Assembly: GCA_963789175.1 (NCBI GenBank)
Contig: CAWBJO010000008.1
Span: forward strand, 124,001-188,000
Reading direction: 5' to 3'
Length of the DNA: 64,000 bases
DNA from: CAWBJO01 sp963789175
Lineage (GTDB): Bacteria > Pseudomonadota > Alphaproteobacteria > Rhizobiales > Aestuariivirgaceae
The notes below the pieces were generated by a model, which was given only the letters and a program-made list of their open reading frames with translations, was not told the DNA's origin and made no database searches. Positions 29,727 through 40,179 of the stretch are shown piece after piece; within the stretch, counting starts at the first letter, position 1, and each line of letters opens with the position of its first letter. The position numbers and the translations under genes are program-made.

Positions 29727-29911
29727 AAGAACTGTGCTCTATCCGGTGTTGCCACCGGACGGTCGATGCGCATTGACGAGAGCCAAGCATATTTCGACTT
29801 TCGTCGAAGCTTGGCTTCATAAAACGCATGACTGCAGCGTTCTCTTGTGTCCGTGTTTCCACGAACCGCCAGGACGCCACCGCCTGCGTTTCTCTTTCTT
29901 TCAATCCACAA

Positions 29912-29923
29912 TGTCAAAGAGCC
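29912..29923 (-). promoter_or_regulatory. boxA-like antitermination element in the rRNA leader
   Basis: The minus-strand sequence GGCTCTTTGACA lies about 185 bases upstream of 16S and closely resembles the boxA element (TGCTCTTTAACA) bound by NusB-S10 in rRNA antitermination. It is between the operon promoter and the 16S gene, as expected. Confidence 0.6.
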
Positions 29924-30070
29924 GGATGACTTCGTTAGCCATCCCGCCGCCAAGAGCCGACGAAAACCCACCGGTCCCATTGATTGGCACCGGCAGCATT
30001 GCCGATCGCTCTTGGAAGCGCGTCCGAGGGTTGCGCGGTTTAGAAACCGCTGCGCCCCTCAGTGACGGGG

Positions 30071-30100
30071 GTTATATGTCCCCTTTTATCGCAGTGTCAA
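30071..30100 (-). promoter_or_regulatory. rRNA operon promoter
   Basis: On the minus strand TTGACA (30095-30100, perfect) and TATAAC (30071-30076, five of six) are 18 bases apart. An AT-rich block (about 30111-30135, including TGTAATGGTAAAAAA) just upstream resembles an UP element. Transcription would begin about 335 bases before 16S. Confidence 0.75.
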
Positions 30101-30525
30101 GCGCTCTCCGGCAGTTTTTTACCATTACAATCTGCTGGCGACAATAACCCCGCGCAAGATTTGTGTGGGCCTCGCGAGCCGGTCTGACTGCCGCGCTTCA
30201 GCCCCAATTGTGACGCATAGTTAATACTTCATCAACCGAATGGGGCACAGAGTCGGTATTTGTGCTGGGCCTCGGGTCCGGGAAGTTGATTCTCTCAACC
30301 GTCAGAGTGGCGTTTGGAGTTTTGGCTCGGGATCGGTTGACGGACGTGCTGCATGGCTTGACGGAAGGTTCCTTCCGATTTTACCTCCTGCCTGCGGTGC
30401 GACTTTGCGAGGTGCGAGTCGGCTGGAGCCGTTCGGGACGGTTTAGAGCTCCAGCTTGAGTGTGGTCCGCCGGGGCGGCGGAGTGTGTCGTGTGATGAGT
30501 CGGTACTTGGCGAGGGGATAGCGCA
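30101..30525. other. Divergent intergenic region between rRNA promoter and M23 peptidase gene
   Basis: The left part holds the UP-like element of the rRNA promoter. At 30221-30236 the plus strand reads TTAATACTTCATCAAC, one mismatch from the CtrA half-site pair TTAA-N7-TTAAC. That is a candidate cell-cycle control site for the downstream cell-wall peptidase. No convincing sigma-70 promoter for the peptidase gene and no additional gene was seen. Confidence 0.5.
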
Positions 30526-32256
30526 TTGTTCGACCGCACCAGACAGGACACTGGCCGTTCAGGCCTTGCCCAGCATGCTGCCCCTGCGAAACCTATCCAT
30601 ATCGAAGAACTTGAGTCCGATCCTCACAATCCCTTTGGCCCCGACGAGCCGAGCGGCAATCGCTGGCTCCTGACCACGTGCGTCGCCGGCATCGCCGGCA
30701 GCCTCGTGGTCGGCACCGCCCTCCTCGGCGTGCTCGGCAGCGGCAACGGCGGCGACTCGGCACTCGCCTCCGTGACGGGCACCGAGATCTGGCAGCGCAC
30801 CCAGGCGGTGCTGAAGGGCGACTACAACGGCGAGATTCAGGTAGCCGTCAAGCTGCAGCCCTACGATCCGAATTTCAACGATCAGACGATCGCCGACCGT
30901 TTCAACGGCGAGGTCATCCCGGCCAACGTCGTCGTTCCGCCGCGCGAGTTCACCGGTTCGATCAGCGGCGCCTATCCGAGCATCAACGCCGACGCGCTCC
31001 CCTACGCGCCCCCCGACCAGCCCTTGGTGCTCAGCGGCAGCGTGCGAATCTCGGCATTGGATTCACAGAACATCACCACCATCGCCAAGACGCCGCCGCC
31101 CGAACCGATCGACCAGAGCGTCGTGCTGGCCAAGGGCGAAACGCTCACCGATCGCCTCATCACCATGGGCGTCACCGTCGAGGCGGCGAAGTCCCTCGTC
31201 GGCGCCGTCGAGCCCGTCTATCCCCAGAAGCTCCTGAAGCCGGAGCAGGTCTTCGAGGTCACGATCGACAAGCAGCAGGACTTCTACGGCAACGAAGTCA
31301 TCTATCCCGTGCGGCTTGCCTTCTCTCCTGCCCCCAACGAGGAGATCGTCGTCGAGTCCGACGAAGACGGACAGTTCATCGCCCGCTTTGATGGCAACGA
31401 GCAGGGTGCACCCCGCACGCGCGTCGCCCAGGCGACCGACTATCGCGCCCATGCAAAGATCGGCTCGAGCCTCTACGCCACCGCCAAGGACCAGGGCGTA
31501 CCCGACTACATCATCAGCGAGATGATGCGCGTCTTCGCCTACGACGTCGACTTCCAGCGCCAGGTGCGGGCCGGAGACGAGTTCGAGGTCTTCTACGGCA
31601 CGCCGATCACCGGCTCGTCGAAGAACCGCATGGTTCTCTTCTACGCCTCGCTCGATTTCGCCGGCGGCAGCAAGTCCTACTACCGCTTCACCACGCCGGA
31701 CGACGGTCGTACCGACTACTATGACGGGGAAGGCCGCAGCGCCACCAAGTTCCTGGCCCGCACGCCGGTGTCGGGTGCGCGGCTCACCTCGGGCTTCGGC
31801 ATGCGCGTCCATCCCCTCCTCGGCTATTCGAAGATGCACACCGGCATCGACTTCGGCCTGCCGACCGGAACGCCCATCAAGGCGGCCGGTAACGGGACGA
31901 TCGAAGTCGCCGGCCGTATCGGCGGCTACGGCAACACCGTCAGGATCAAGCATCTCAACACGTATGAGACGCTCTACGCCCATATGAACCGCATCGCCGA
32001 TGGGATCAAAGCCGGCACCAAGGTGAAGCAGGGCCAGGTCATCGGGTATGTCGGCCAATCGGGACGCGCCACCGGTCCTCACCTCCACTACGAGGTTCGC
32101 ATCGCCGGCAAGCCCGTCAATCCCATGAAGGTGAAGGCCGCGGGCGGCCGCCAGCTCGATGGCTCCCTCATGGCGAACTTCCTCGACCACAAGAACAAGA
32201 TCGTGGCAATGATGAAGTCGGCGCCCGAGTCGACGCGCCTCGCCCAGAACCAGTAG
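30526..32256 (+). CDS. M23 family metallopeptidase (LytM/DipM-like cell-wall enzyme)
   Basis: The 576-residue protein has a cytoplasmic N-terminus, one membrane segment at about residues 47-70 and a long periplasmic part. The C-terminal M23 peptidase domain shows the zinc-site motifs HTGIDFG (H438, D442) and GPHLHYEV (H519-H521), preceded by SGFGMRVHP. The middle region (ETLTDRLITMGVTVEAAKSL) is of the kind found in peptidoglycan-associated M23 proteins. All catalytic residues appear present, so active endopeptidase function is likely. The start is TTG 30526, preceded by CGAGGGG eight bases away. The gene converges on clpB with a nine-base gap. Confidence 0.88.
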   Translation: MFDRTRQDTGRSGLAQHAAPAKPIHIEELESDPHNPFGPDEPSGNRWLLTTCVAGIAGSLVVGTALLGVLGSGNGGDSALASVTGTEIWQRTQAVLKGDYNGEIQVAVKLQPYDPNFNDQTIADRFNGEVIPANVVVPPREFTGSISGAYPSINADALPYAPPDQPLVLSGSVRISALDSQNITTIAKTPPPEPIDQSVVLAKGETLTDRLITMGVTVEAAKSLVGAVEPVYPQKLLKPEQVFEVTIDKQQDFYGNEVIYPVRLAFSPAPNEEIVVESDEDGQFIARFDGNEQGAPRTRVAQATDYRAHAKIGSSLYATAKDQGVPDYIISEMMRVFAYDVDFQRQVRAGDEFEVFYGTPITGSSKNRMVLFYASLDFAGGSKSYYRFTTPDDGRTDYYDGEGRSATKFLARTPVSGARLTSGFGMRVHPLLGYSKMHTGIDFGLPTGTPIKAAGNGTIEVAGRIGGYGNTVRIKHLNTYETLYAHMNRIADGIKAGTKVKQGQVIGYVGQSGRATGPHLHYEVRIAGKPVNPMKVKAAGGRQLDGSLMANFLDHKNKIVAMMKSAPESTRLAQNQ

Positions 32257-32265
32257 CCTGAGGCT

Positions 32266-34858
<2,593 letters not shown>

Positions 34859-34971
34859 GGAACCTCCCGTGGCCCGCGCCGGCGGCCTCGTTGAGCACCG
34901 CCCCCGCGTCTCGCTTGGTTTGAAGTCCCTCCGGAACCGGTTTTTGCCCGGCCCAGCTTGACCTTATGCGA

Positions 34972-35000
34972 GATATAGTGAGGACATTCCGGCTCGCAAG
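34972..35000 (-). promoter_or_regulatory. Candidate RpoH (heat-shock) promoter of clpB
   Basis: On the minus strand CTTGCG (34995-35000) is followed after 17 bases by TATATC (34972-34977), within CCCTTGCG...CACTATATC. This fits the alphaproteobacterial sigma-32 pattern CTTG with a C-rich TATAT-type -10. The leader to the clpB start would be about 107 bases. Confidence 0.5.
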
Positions 35001-35017
35001 GGCCGGCCGGAGGTTCG

Positions 35018-35767
35018 ATGCCGCGCATCGCCGCCATTTACCGTTATCCGATCAAGGGTTTCTCGCCCGACCCTCTCACGCGGGTTGAAGTGAAGCCGGA
35101 TGCTGTTCTGCCCTTCGACCGGGCCTATGCCCTCGAAAAATCGAGCCGCGACTTCGACCCGGAGGCGCCGCGCCTATTTCCGAAGGTGAAGTTCCTCCAG
35201 CTGATGAGCGACGAGCGGCTGGCCCGCCTCGAAACCCGCTTCGATTCCGAGAACCAGTCCTTAACCGTGTTCCGCGCCGGCCGGCAGGTTCTGAAGGCGG
35301 ACCTGTCCGCTGCATCCGGACGGCGGCTTTTCGAGCAGTTCGTGTCCGCGTACCTCGGCGGCTCGCCGCATGTCGTGGCCGCGCCGGGCTGGAGCTTCGC
35401 CGACAGCGGCAATCGCAACATTTCTCTGGTCAATCTGGAAACGGTGCGCGACATCGCCCGCATCGCCGGCCGACCCGTCGACCCGCTGCGCTTCCGCGCC
35501 AATCTGTATGTGGAGGACCTGCCCGCCTGGGAGGAATTCACCTGGGTAGGCAAGGCACTTGCGGTGGACGGTGAAACCGTTTTCGAAGCTGTCGACCGTA
35601 TCGATCGCTGCGCGGCGACGAATGTCGATCCGAAGACCGGCCTCCGCGACATGCAGATCCCGCGCCTTATCGAGTCGAACTTCGCCCACCACGACTGCGG
35701 CCTCTATCTGAGGGCTGTCGCGACTTGCGAACTTGCCGTCGGCGCAGCGATCGCTCCCGTCGAGTGA
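35018..35767 (+). CDS. MOSC domain-containing protein
   Basis: The 249-residue product has an N-terminal MOSC beta-barrel (MPRIAAIYRYPIKGFSPDPL) followed by a MOSC-like domain ending in RCAATNVDPKTGLRD and LYLRAVATCELAVG. MOSC proteins bind the molybdenum cofactor or transfer sulfur. The family normally uses a conserved cysteine, and here the candidate is the cysteine in RIDRCAATNV. GGAGG precedes the ATG. The gene diverges from clpB and converges on the DUF4167 gene. The enzymatic reaction is unknown. Confidence 0.85.
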   Translation: MPRIAAIYRYPIKGFSPDPLTRVEVKPDAVLPFDRAYALEKSSRDFDPEAPRLFPKVKFLQLMSDERLARLETRFDSENQSLTVFRAGRQVLKADLSAASGRRLFEQFVSAYLGGSPHVVAAPGWSFADSGNRNISLVNLETVRDIARIAGRPVDPLRFRANLYVEDLPAWEEFTWVGKALAVDGETVFEAVDRIDRCAATNVDPKTGLRDMQIPRLIESNFAHHDCGLYLRAVATCELAVGAAIAPVE

Positions 35768-35773
35768 CCGGCG

Positions 35774-36571
35774 TCAGTTGACGGTCTGCGGATCCTTGTC
35801 GGAAGGCTGGCTCTGGCTTTCGCCGTCCGGCGCACGCGGGGCGCTCGCTCGCGTCGGACGCTTTTCGCGCGGCTTGTCGCCGCCATTGCCGGCGGCAGGT
35901 GCCGGCGCGCCTCCGCGGCGCAGGAACTGCGGCTGCGGACCGTCCCACCCGTCGGCTTCGTCTTCGATCTGCGGCTGACTGCGGACTGGATCGCCGCCGT
36001 TGCGGGTCCGGTCATTCGGCCGCGGACGCTCCTCCTGAACGTAACGCGGCTGCTGCTGCTGCTGCTGGTAGCTGCCTTCGCCGTCTCCGCTGTCCGGTTG
36101 CGGGGCCGCCTCGGACTGGCTGCGCGAGACGTAACCTTCCTCTCCGCCCTGCTCGCTCGAACCCTGGTCGGCGTCGAGCTCGGCACCGTCCTCGCCGCCC
36201 GGCCGGCGGAACGACTGCTGGTGCTGCTGCATGTGCTGCTGGTTGTAGGCCTGCGCCGCGGCGAGGATGCGCAGATAGTGTTCGGCATGCTGGTTGTAGC
36301 TTTCCGCCATCACCGTATCGCCGGACGACTGGGCGTCGCGGGCGAGCTGCATGTATTTGTCGGCGATCGTCTGCGCGGTGCCGCGCACCTTCACGTCGGG
36401 GCCGTTGCTTTCGTAGACGCGGTTGATGGGATTGCCGCCCCCGCCGCCTCCACCGCCGCCTCCACCGCCGCTGCCGCCACCGCCGCCGGGACGTCCGCCC
36501 CGACCACGGCCGCGGGATCTCTTGTTGTGATTATGGTTGTGCTGGCCCTGTCTCATGTTGCTGTCTGTCAT
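35774..36571 (-). CDS. DUF4167 domain-containing protein
   Basis: The 265-residue protein carries the DUF4167 core (NPINRVYESNGPDVKVRGTAQTIADKYMQLARDAQSSGD, given here only as landmark ends NPINRVY and ARDAQSSGD) at about residues 47-90. It is preceded by a basic, His/Asn-rich N-terminus and an almost pure glycine linker of about 20 residues. The C-terminal half is low in complexity, with a run of six glutamines and many charged residues. Such a protein is expected to be largely disordered apart from the core and may bind nucleic acid; this is inference. It is found near prmC in alphaproteobacteria. ATG 36556 is an alternative start. Confidence 0.85.
   Translation of the reverse strand: MTDSNMRQGQHNHNHNKRSRGRGRGGRPGGGGGSGGGGGGGGGGGGNPINRVYESNGPDVKVRGTAQTIADKYMQLARDAQSSGDTVMAESYNQHAEHYLRILAAAQAYNQQHMQQHQQSFRRPGGEDGAELDADQGSSEQGGEEGYVSRSQSEAAPQPDSGDGEGSYQQQQQQPRYVQEERPRPNDRTRNGGDPVRSQPQIEDEADGWDGPQPQFLRRGGAPAPAAGNGGDKPREKRPTRASAPRAPDGESQSQPSDKDPQTVN
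36050..36067 (+). repeat. (CTG)6 trinucleotide repeat inside DUF4167 gene
   Basis: Six tandem CTG units code, on the minus strand, for six glutamines (CAG) in the disordered C-terminal half of the DUF4167 protein. Such a tract can change length by replication slippage without shifting the frame. Confidence 0.9.
36434..36489. repeat. GCC-rich tract encoding a polyglycine linker
   Basis: A run of CCGCC/CCACC-type triplets codes on the minus strand for a nearly pure glycine stretch with one serine in the DUF4167 protein. It is the most repetitive coding segment in the window. Confidence 0.85.
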
Positions 36572-36879
36572 TGCTCTGGTTTGAAATCATCTGCACGCTC
36601 GCAACCGAATGGATGAGCACGTCACGCGTATGCGCAGAACGCACGTCGATTTCGGTTAAAAGAGATACGTTGCCGTTCGATCCTCGATCGCGTCTTACCC
36701 TTGAGCCAGGCCTGCAGGAGCTGCGACGTCTGCGCTACCGCAGCGGCGGCGTCCTTGCGGAAGCCATTGCCCGTACCTCTTGTCCGACTTTGCCGAAGAA
36801 CTTAGGGGCAGCCTGCCCACTTCCGCTCTCGCAAAAGGTACAATTCTCGCGTGGAAGGGTGTCTAACCTGTGCCGGACC
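36572..36879. other. Intergenic region between prmC and DUF4167 gene
   Basis: These 308 bases separate two co-directional minus-strand genes. No promoter, terminator, RNA gene or credible protein gene was recognised in it. The size is large for this compact genome, so an unrecognised leader or small RNA is possible. Confidence 0.4.
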
Positions 36880-37809
36880 CTAGCCTGTTGCCGTCGAGTT
36901 TCCAACTGAATTCTGCAGCCTCCGTGCAGAGGGTTGCGGAAATCTAAACGTTAAGACCCGGGCGACCCCGGCAAGGTCGCGTCTGACATGTAGTGATTCG
37001 TCGGCCGCTGTGAACCCCCCGGCCTGCATGATTTTCGCGACGGCGTCCGCCTGGCCCCGACCGATCTCGAGGCACAGAAAGCCCTCGGATTCGAGCGACT
37101 TTCCAAGCCTTGCGGCAAGCTCGCGAAAGGCGGAAAGCCCGTCCGGTCCGCCGTCGACGGCGAGCCTCGGTTCAAACGTCGCCACTTCCGGTTCGAGACC
37201 GTCGATCTCCGCGGAAGGAATGTACGGCGGATTGACCACGATGAGGTGGAAGCGCTCCGGCACCGAATCAAGCCAGGTCGTTTCCACGAAGGCGAGCCGG
37301 CTGGTGACCTTGTGCCGCACGGCGTTGGCGCGCGCCGCCGCGAGCGCCGCCGCCGACACGTCCGTCGCCACGCCCGTCCAGTGCGGCAGTTCGCCGACGA
37401 GGCTCACGGCCACCGCCCCCGTTCCCGTGCCGAGGTCCGCAAGCCGCGGCGTCTCCGCATGCGAAAGGCGCGTCCGCGCGATGTCGAGCGCCGCCTCGAC
37501 CAGCGTCTCCGTGTCGGGCCTGGGATCGAGCGTGTCGGCTGTCACGCCGAAGGCGCGGCCGAAGAATTCCCGTTCGCCGGCGATGCGCGATAGCGGCTCG
37601 CGGCTCGCCCGCCTCTCGACGAGATCGCCCACGCGCTCGAGCTCGGCCGCCGTCAGGTGACGGTGCGGAGAGCCCAGGATGTCTTCGTGCGACAGGCCGA
37701 GCCCGATCTGCAGCAGCAGGCGCGCATCGAGCCGCGCTTGCGGCACGCCGGCGCCCTTGAGGCGCGACCCGAACCTGCCGAGCGCGCTCGTGATCGTTTC
37801 AGGCTGCAT
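36880..37809 (-). CDS. prmC: Peptide chain release factor N5-glutamine methyltransferase
   Basis: PrmC methylates the glutamine of the GGQ motif in release factors RF1 and RF2. The 309-residue product has the N-terminal helical domain and the SAM-binding motif LADLGTGTGAVAVSL, then the substrate-glutamine motif VVNPPYIPS. The start ATG 37809 lies inside the last codons of prfA (11-base overlap), so enzyme and substrate genes are translationally coupled. The final residues after RVLTFRFPQ form a short extension not typical of the family. Confidence 0.93.
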   Translation of the reverse strand: MQPETITSALGRFGSRLKGAGVPQARLDARLLLQIGLGLSHEDILGSPHRHLTAAELERVGDLVERRASREPLSRIAGEREFFGRAFGVTADTLDPRPDTETLVEAALDIARTRLSHAETPRLADLGTGTGAVAVSLVGELPHWTGVATDVSAAALAAARANAVRHKVTSRLAFVETTWLDSVPERFHLIVVNPPYIPSAEIDGLEPEVATFEPRLAVDGGPDGLSAFRELAARLGKSLESEGFLCLEIGRGQADAVAKIMQAGGFTAADESLHVRRDLAGVARVLTFRFPQPSARRLQNSVGNSTATG

Positions 37810-38878
37810 CGGCTTCCGCCTGCGCCAGGAGTTCGGACTGATGTTCCTGGACGAGCGCCTGCACGAGCTCGTCGAGCGCCGTGCCTTCGAGCACCTGGTC
37901 GAGCTTGTAGAGGGTGAGGTTGATGCGGTGATCGGTGACCCGGCCTTGCGGGAAGTTGTAGGTGCGGATCCGCTCCGAGCGGTCGCCCGATCCGATCTGG
38001 CCCCGCCTCTGAGCCGTGCGCACCGCATCGATGCGCTGGCGTTCCCGCTCGTAGAGGCGCGCGCGCAGGATCTTGAGGGCCTTCGACTTGTTCTTGTGCT
38101 GCGATTTTTCGTCCTGCTGCGCGACGACTATGCCGCTCGGGATGTGGGTGATCCGAACCGCGCTGTCGGTCGTGTTGACCGACTGGCCGCCCGGCCCCGA
38201 CGACCGATAGACGTCGATCCTGAGGTCCTTCTCTTCGATCGCGATGTCGACTTCCTCGGCTTCCGGCAGCACGGCGACCGTCGCCGCCGAAGTGTGGATG
38301 CGGCCCTGGGCTTCCGTGTCGGGCACCCGCTGCACCCGATGCACGCCCGATTCGAACTTGAGGTTGGCGTAGACGCCCTGGCCGGAAATGTTGGCGATGA
38401 TCTCCTTGTAGCCGCCGTGATCGCCGTCGCTCGCCGAGATCGCCTCGACCTTCCAGCCCTTGCCGCCGGCGTAGCGCTGGTACATGCGGAAAAGATTGCC
38501 GGCGAACAGCGCCGCCTCGTCGCCCCCCGTTCCCGCCCTCACCTCCAGGATGACGTTGCGCTCGTCGGCGGAGTCCTTTGGCAGCAGCAGGAGTTTCAGC
38601 ACGTGCTCGAGCTTTGCGATCCGCTCCTCGACGAGCGGCTTCTCGGCCCTCGCCATGTCGGCGAGCTCGCCCCCTGCGCCCAGCATCTCCTCGAGCCCCG
38701 CGCGCTCGTCGAGCGCCTTGCGGTAGGCGCTTGCCGCCTCGGCGAGAGGCTGCAACTCGGCATACTCCTTCGAAAGCTTGACGAACGTTTCGCCCTCCGC
38801 TCCCGATGCGAGCTCGCCTTCAAGCGCCCGGAAGCGGTCGAGGATGCGGGTGAGGTTTTCGGGTCTAAGGATGCTCAT
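37799..38878 (-). CDS. prfA: Peptide chain release factor 1
   Basis: The 359-residue product is RF1, which ends translation at UAA and UAG. The catalytic GGQ is at residues 230-232 in SSGPGGQSVNTTDSAV. The stop-codon reading motif of the PxT type appears as PDT in RVPDTEAQGRIHTSAA, a form I associate with alphaproteobacterial RF1. The C-terminal HIPSGIVV and QDEKSQHKNKSKAL segments are standard. It overlaps prmC and is preceded by the RodZ-like gene 58 bases away on the same strand. Confidence 0.96.
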   Translation of the reverse strand: MSILRPENLTRILDRFRALEGELASGAEGETFVKLSKEYAELQPLAEAASAYRKALDERAGLEEMLGAGGELADMARAEKPLVEERIAKLEHVLKLLLLPKDSADERNVILEVRAGTGGDEAALFAGNLFRMYQRYAGGKGWKVEAISASDGDHGGYKEIIANISGQGVYANLKFESGVHRVQRVPDTEAQGRIHTSAATVAVLPEAEEVDIAIEEKDLRIDVYRSSGPGGQSVNTTDSAVRITHIPSGIVVAQQDEKSQHKNKSKALKILRARLYERERQRIDAVRTAQRRGQIGSGDRSERIRTYNFPQGRVTDHRINLTLYKLDQVLEGTALDELVQALVQEHQSELLAQAEADAA

Positions 38879-38936
38879 CGGCGAAACGGGCTTCGCGGCG
38901 GGGACGTCCCCGTCGCACCCGCGCCTTCTAGCCCGA

Positions 38937-40058
38937 TCAGCCCTTGGTGTTCAACAGCCGGGTGATGTTGAGTGAGCGGCCGACCAGGATTTCCCCCGGG
39001 CTGCCGAGCGTACCCTTGTCGACCCCGTCGACGCTGTAGCCGATGAGGCCGCCGTCCCGTGAGATGATGACCAGGTCGTCGCGGTTGGGAACAGCGTAGT
39101 TGTCGCCCGCCCGCATGGTCTTCGAGACGACCACGTTGCCGCGTGAATCCTCGACCCGGATCCAGACGGGACCCTTGGCGTCGAGAACCAGCCGCGACGG
39201 GCCGGCTTCGGCCGGCGCGAGAGCCGCGTGCTTTTCCGGTGCTGCGGCCTCGAAACCCGGTTCGCCTTCGAGCTGCTTGGCGATGAACGCCGTGAGCGCA
39301 TCGGTTTCGAGTGGCGCCGCGCCCGGCATTTTCGGTTGCGGTGCCGACTCCACGATGACCTGGTCGTCTTCGAGCGGCGTCTCGGTGACGGTGATTTTGG
39401 CCGCATCGTCCGGCACCGACGGCAGGGTCGCGGTCGGAAGCGTGTCGGCCTCCGCCACGGGCGGAAGCTCGTCGGCCTCCGCTACCGGCGCAAGCGCGTC
39501 CTCCACGGGCGGCAGTGCATCCTCGACAGGCGGATAGACCGAGGCCGACTCGGCAGATGAGACCGGCTCCTCTCCCGAGGTGCTCCAGCTCTGCACCAGA
39601 CCGAGAACCAGGATGATGGCAAGCCCGCTTCCCGCGATCGTCATGCCGCGTCGCGACGACAGGAGTTTCAGGGCCTTGGCGAATGGAATGACTTTGGCGC
39701 TCGACAGCGGCGGCGGCGCGCGCAGCGGCTTCGGCCGCGGAATCTGCGGCCGGTCGAGAACGTCGGCATAGTGCTGGACCAGCGGTTCGGGATCGAAGCC
39801 GAGATACTGGCCGTAGATTCCGATCATGGTGAGGGCGTCGGCGCGCTCGGGCAGCTTGGTCAGGTCGCCCCGCTCGATGCCGTCTATGTGGCTTTCGTGA
39901 ATGTCCAGAATTTCCGCGATTTGATGCAGGCTCAATCCCCGGCGCTCGCGCTCCCGGTGGAGGAACCAGCCTGCTTCACCGGCCGGGTCGACGTTGCCGT
40001 CGGGTTTCGGCCGATGGTTTGTCAGGGCCGGATCGGCCCTTGATTGCGAGTGAGACAT
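38937..40058 (-). CDS. RodZ-like helix-turn-helix membrane protein
   Basis: The 373-residue protein has the RodZ layout. A cytoplasmic helix-turn-helix domain comes first (RERRGLSLHQIAEILDIHESHIDGIE, landmark ends RERRGLS and HIDGIE). A single membrane span follows near residues 139-157 (TIAGSGLAIILVLGLVQSW). The periplasmic part is rich in Pro, Ala and Glu and ends in a folded domain with GPVWIRVEDSRGNVV (DUF4115-like). RodZ links MreB to cell-wall synthesis. The acidic linker holds short degenerate repeats of PPVEDAL and PVAEADELP. ATG 40058 is preferred, with AAAGGTGAG upstream; a GTG at 40085 is in frame. Confidence 0.8.
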   Translation of the reverse strand: MSHSQSRADPALTNHRPKPDGNVDPAGEAGWFLHRERERRGLSLHQIAEILDIHESHIDGIERGDLTKLPERADALTMIGIYGQYLGFDPEPLVQHYADVLDRPQIPRPKPLRAPPPLSSAKVIPFAKALKLLSSRRGMTIAGSGLAIILVLGLVQSWSTSGEEPVSSAESASVYPPVEDALPPVEDALAPVAEADELPPVAEADTLPTATLPSVPDDAAKITVTETPLEDDQVIVESAPQPKMPGAAPLETDALTAFIAKQLEGEPGFEAAAPEKHAALAPAEAGPSRLVLDAKGPVWIRVEDSRGNVVVSKTMRAGDNYAVPNRDDLVIISRDGGLIGYSVDGVDKGTLGSPGEILVGRSLNITRLLNTKG

Positions 40059-40179
40059 CGCGAAGCACTCACCTTTCCGCGGCACGATCGATAGCCTCGA
40101 GCCCGGATGTCGGACCGGGCACGATCGCGGGTATCGTCAACGAGAATGCCGAAGAATGGTAAGCAAGTGGTGAACGGCG

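Noticed and set aside
38320..38345. PDT instead of PAT in the RF1 stop-codon motif
   Set aside because: Variation at the middle position is normal among RF1 proteins and PDT appears usual for alphaproteobacteria.
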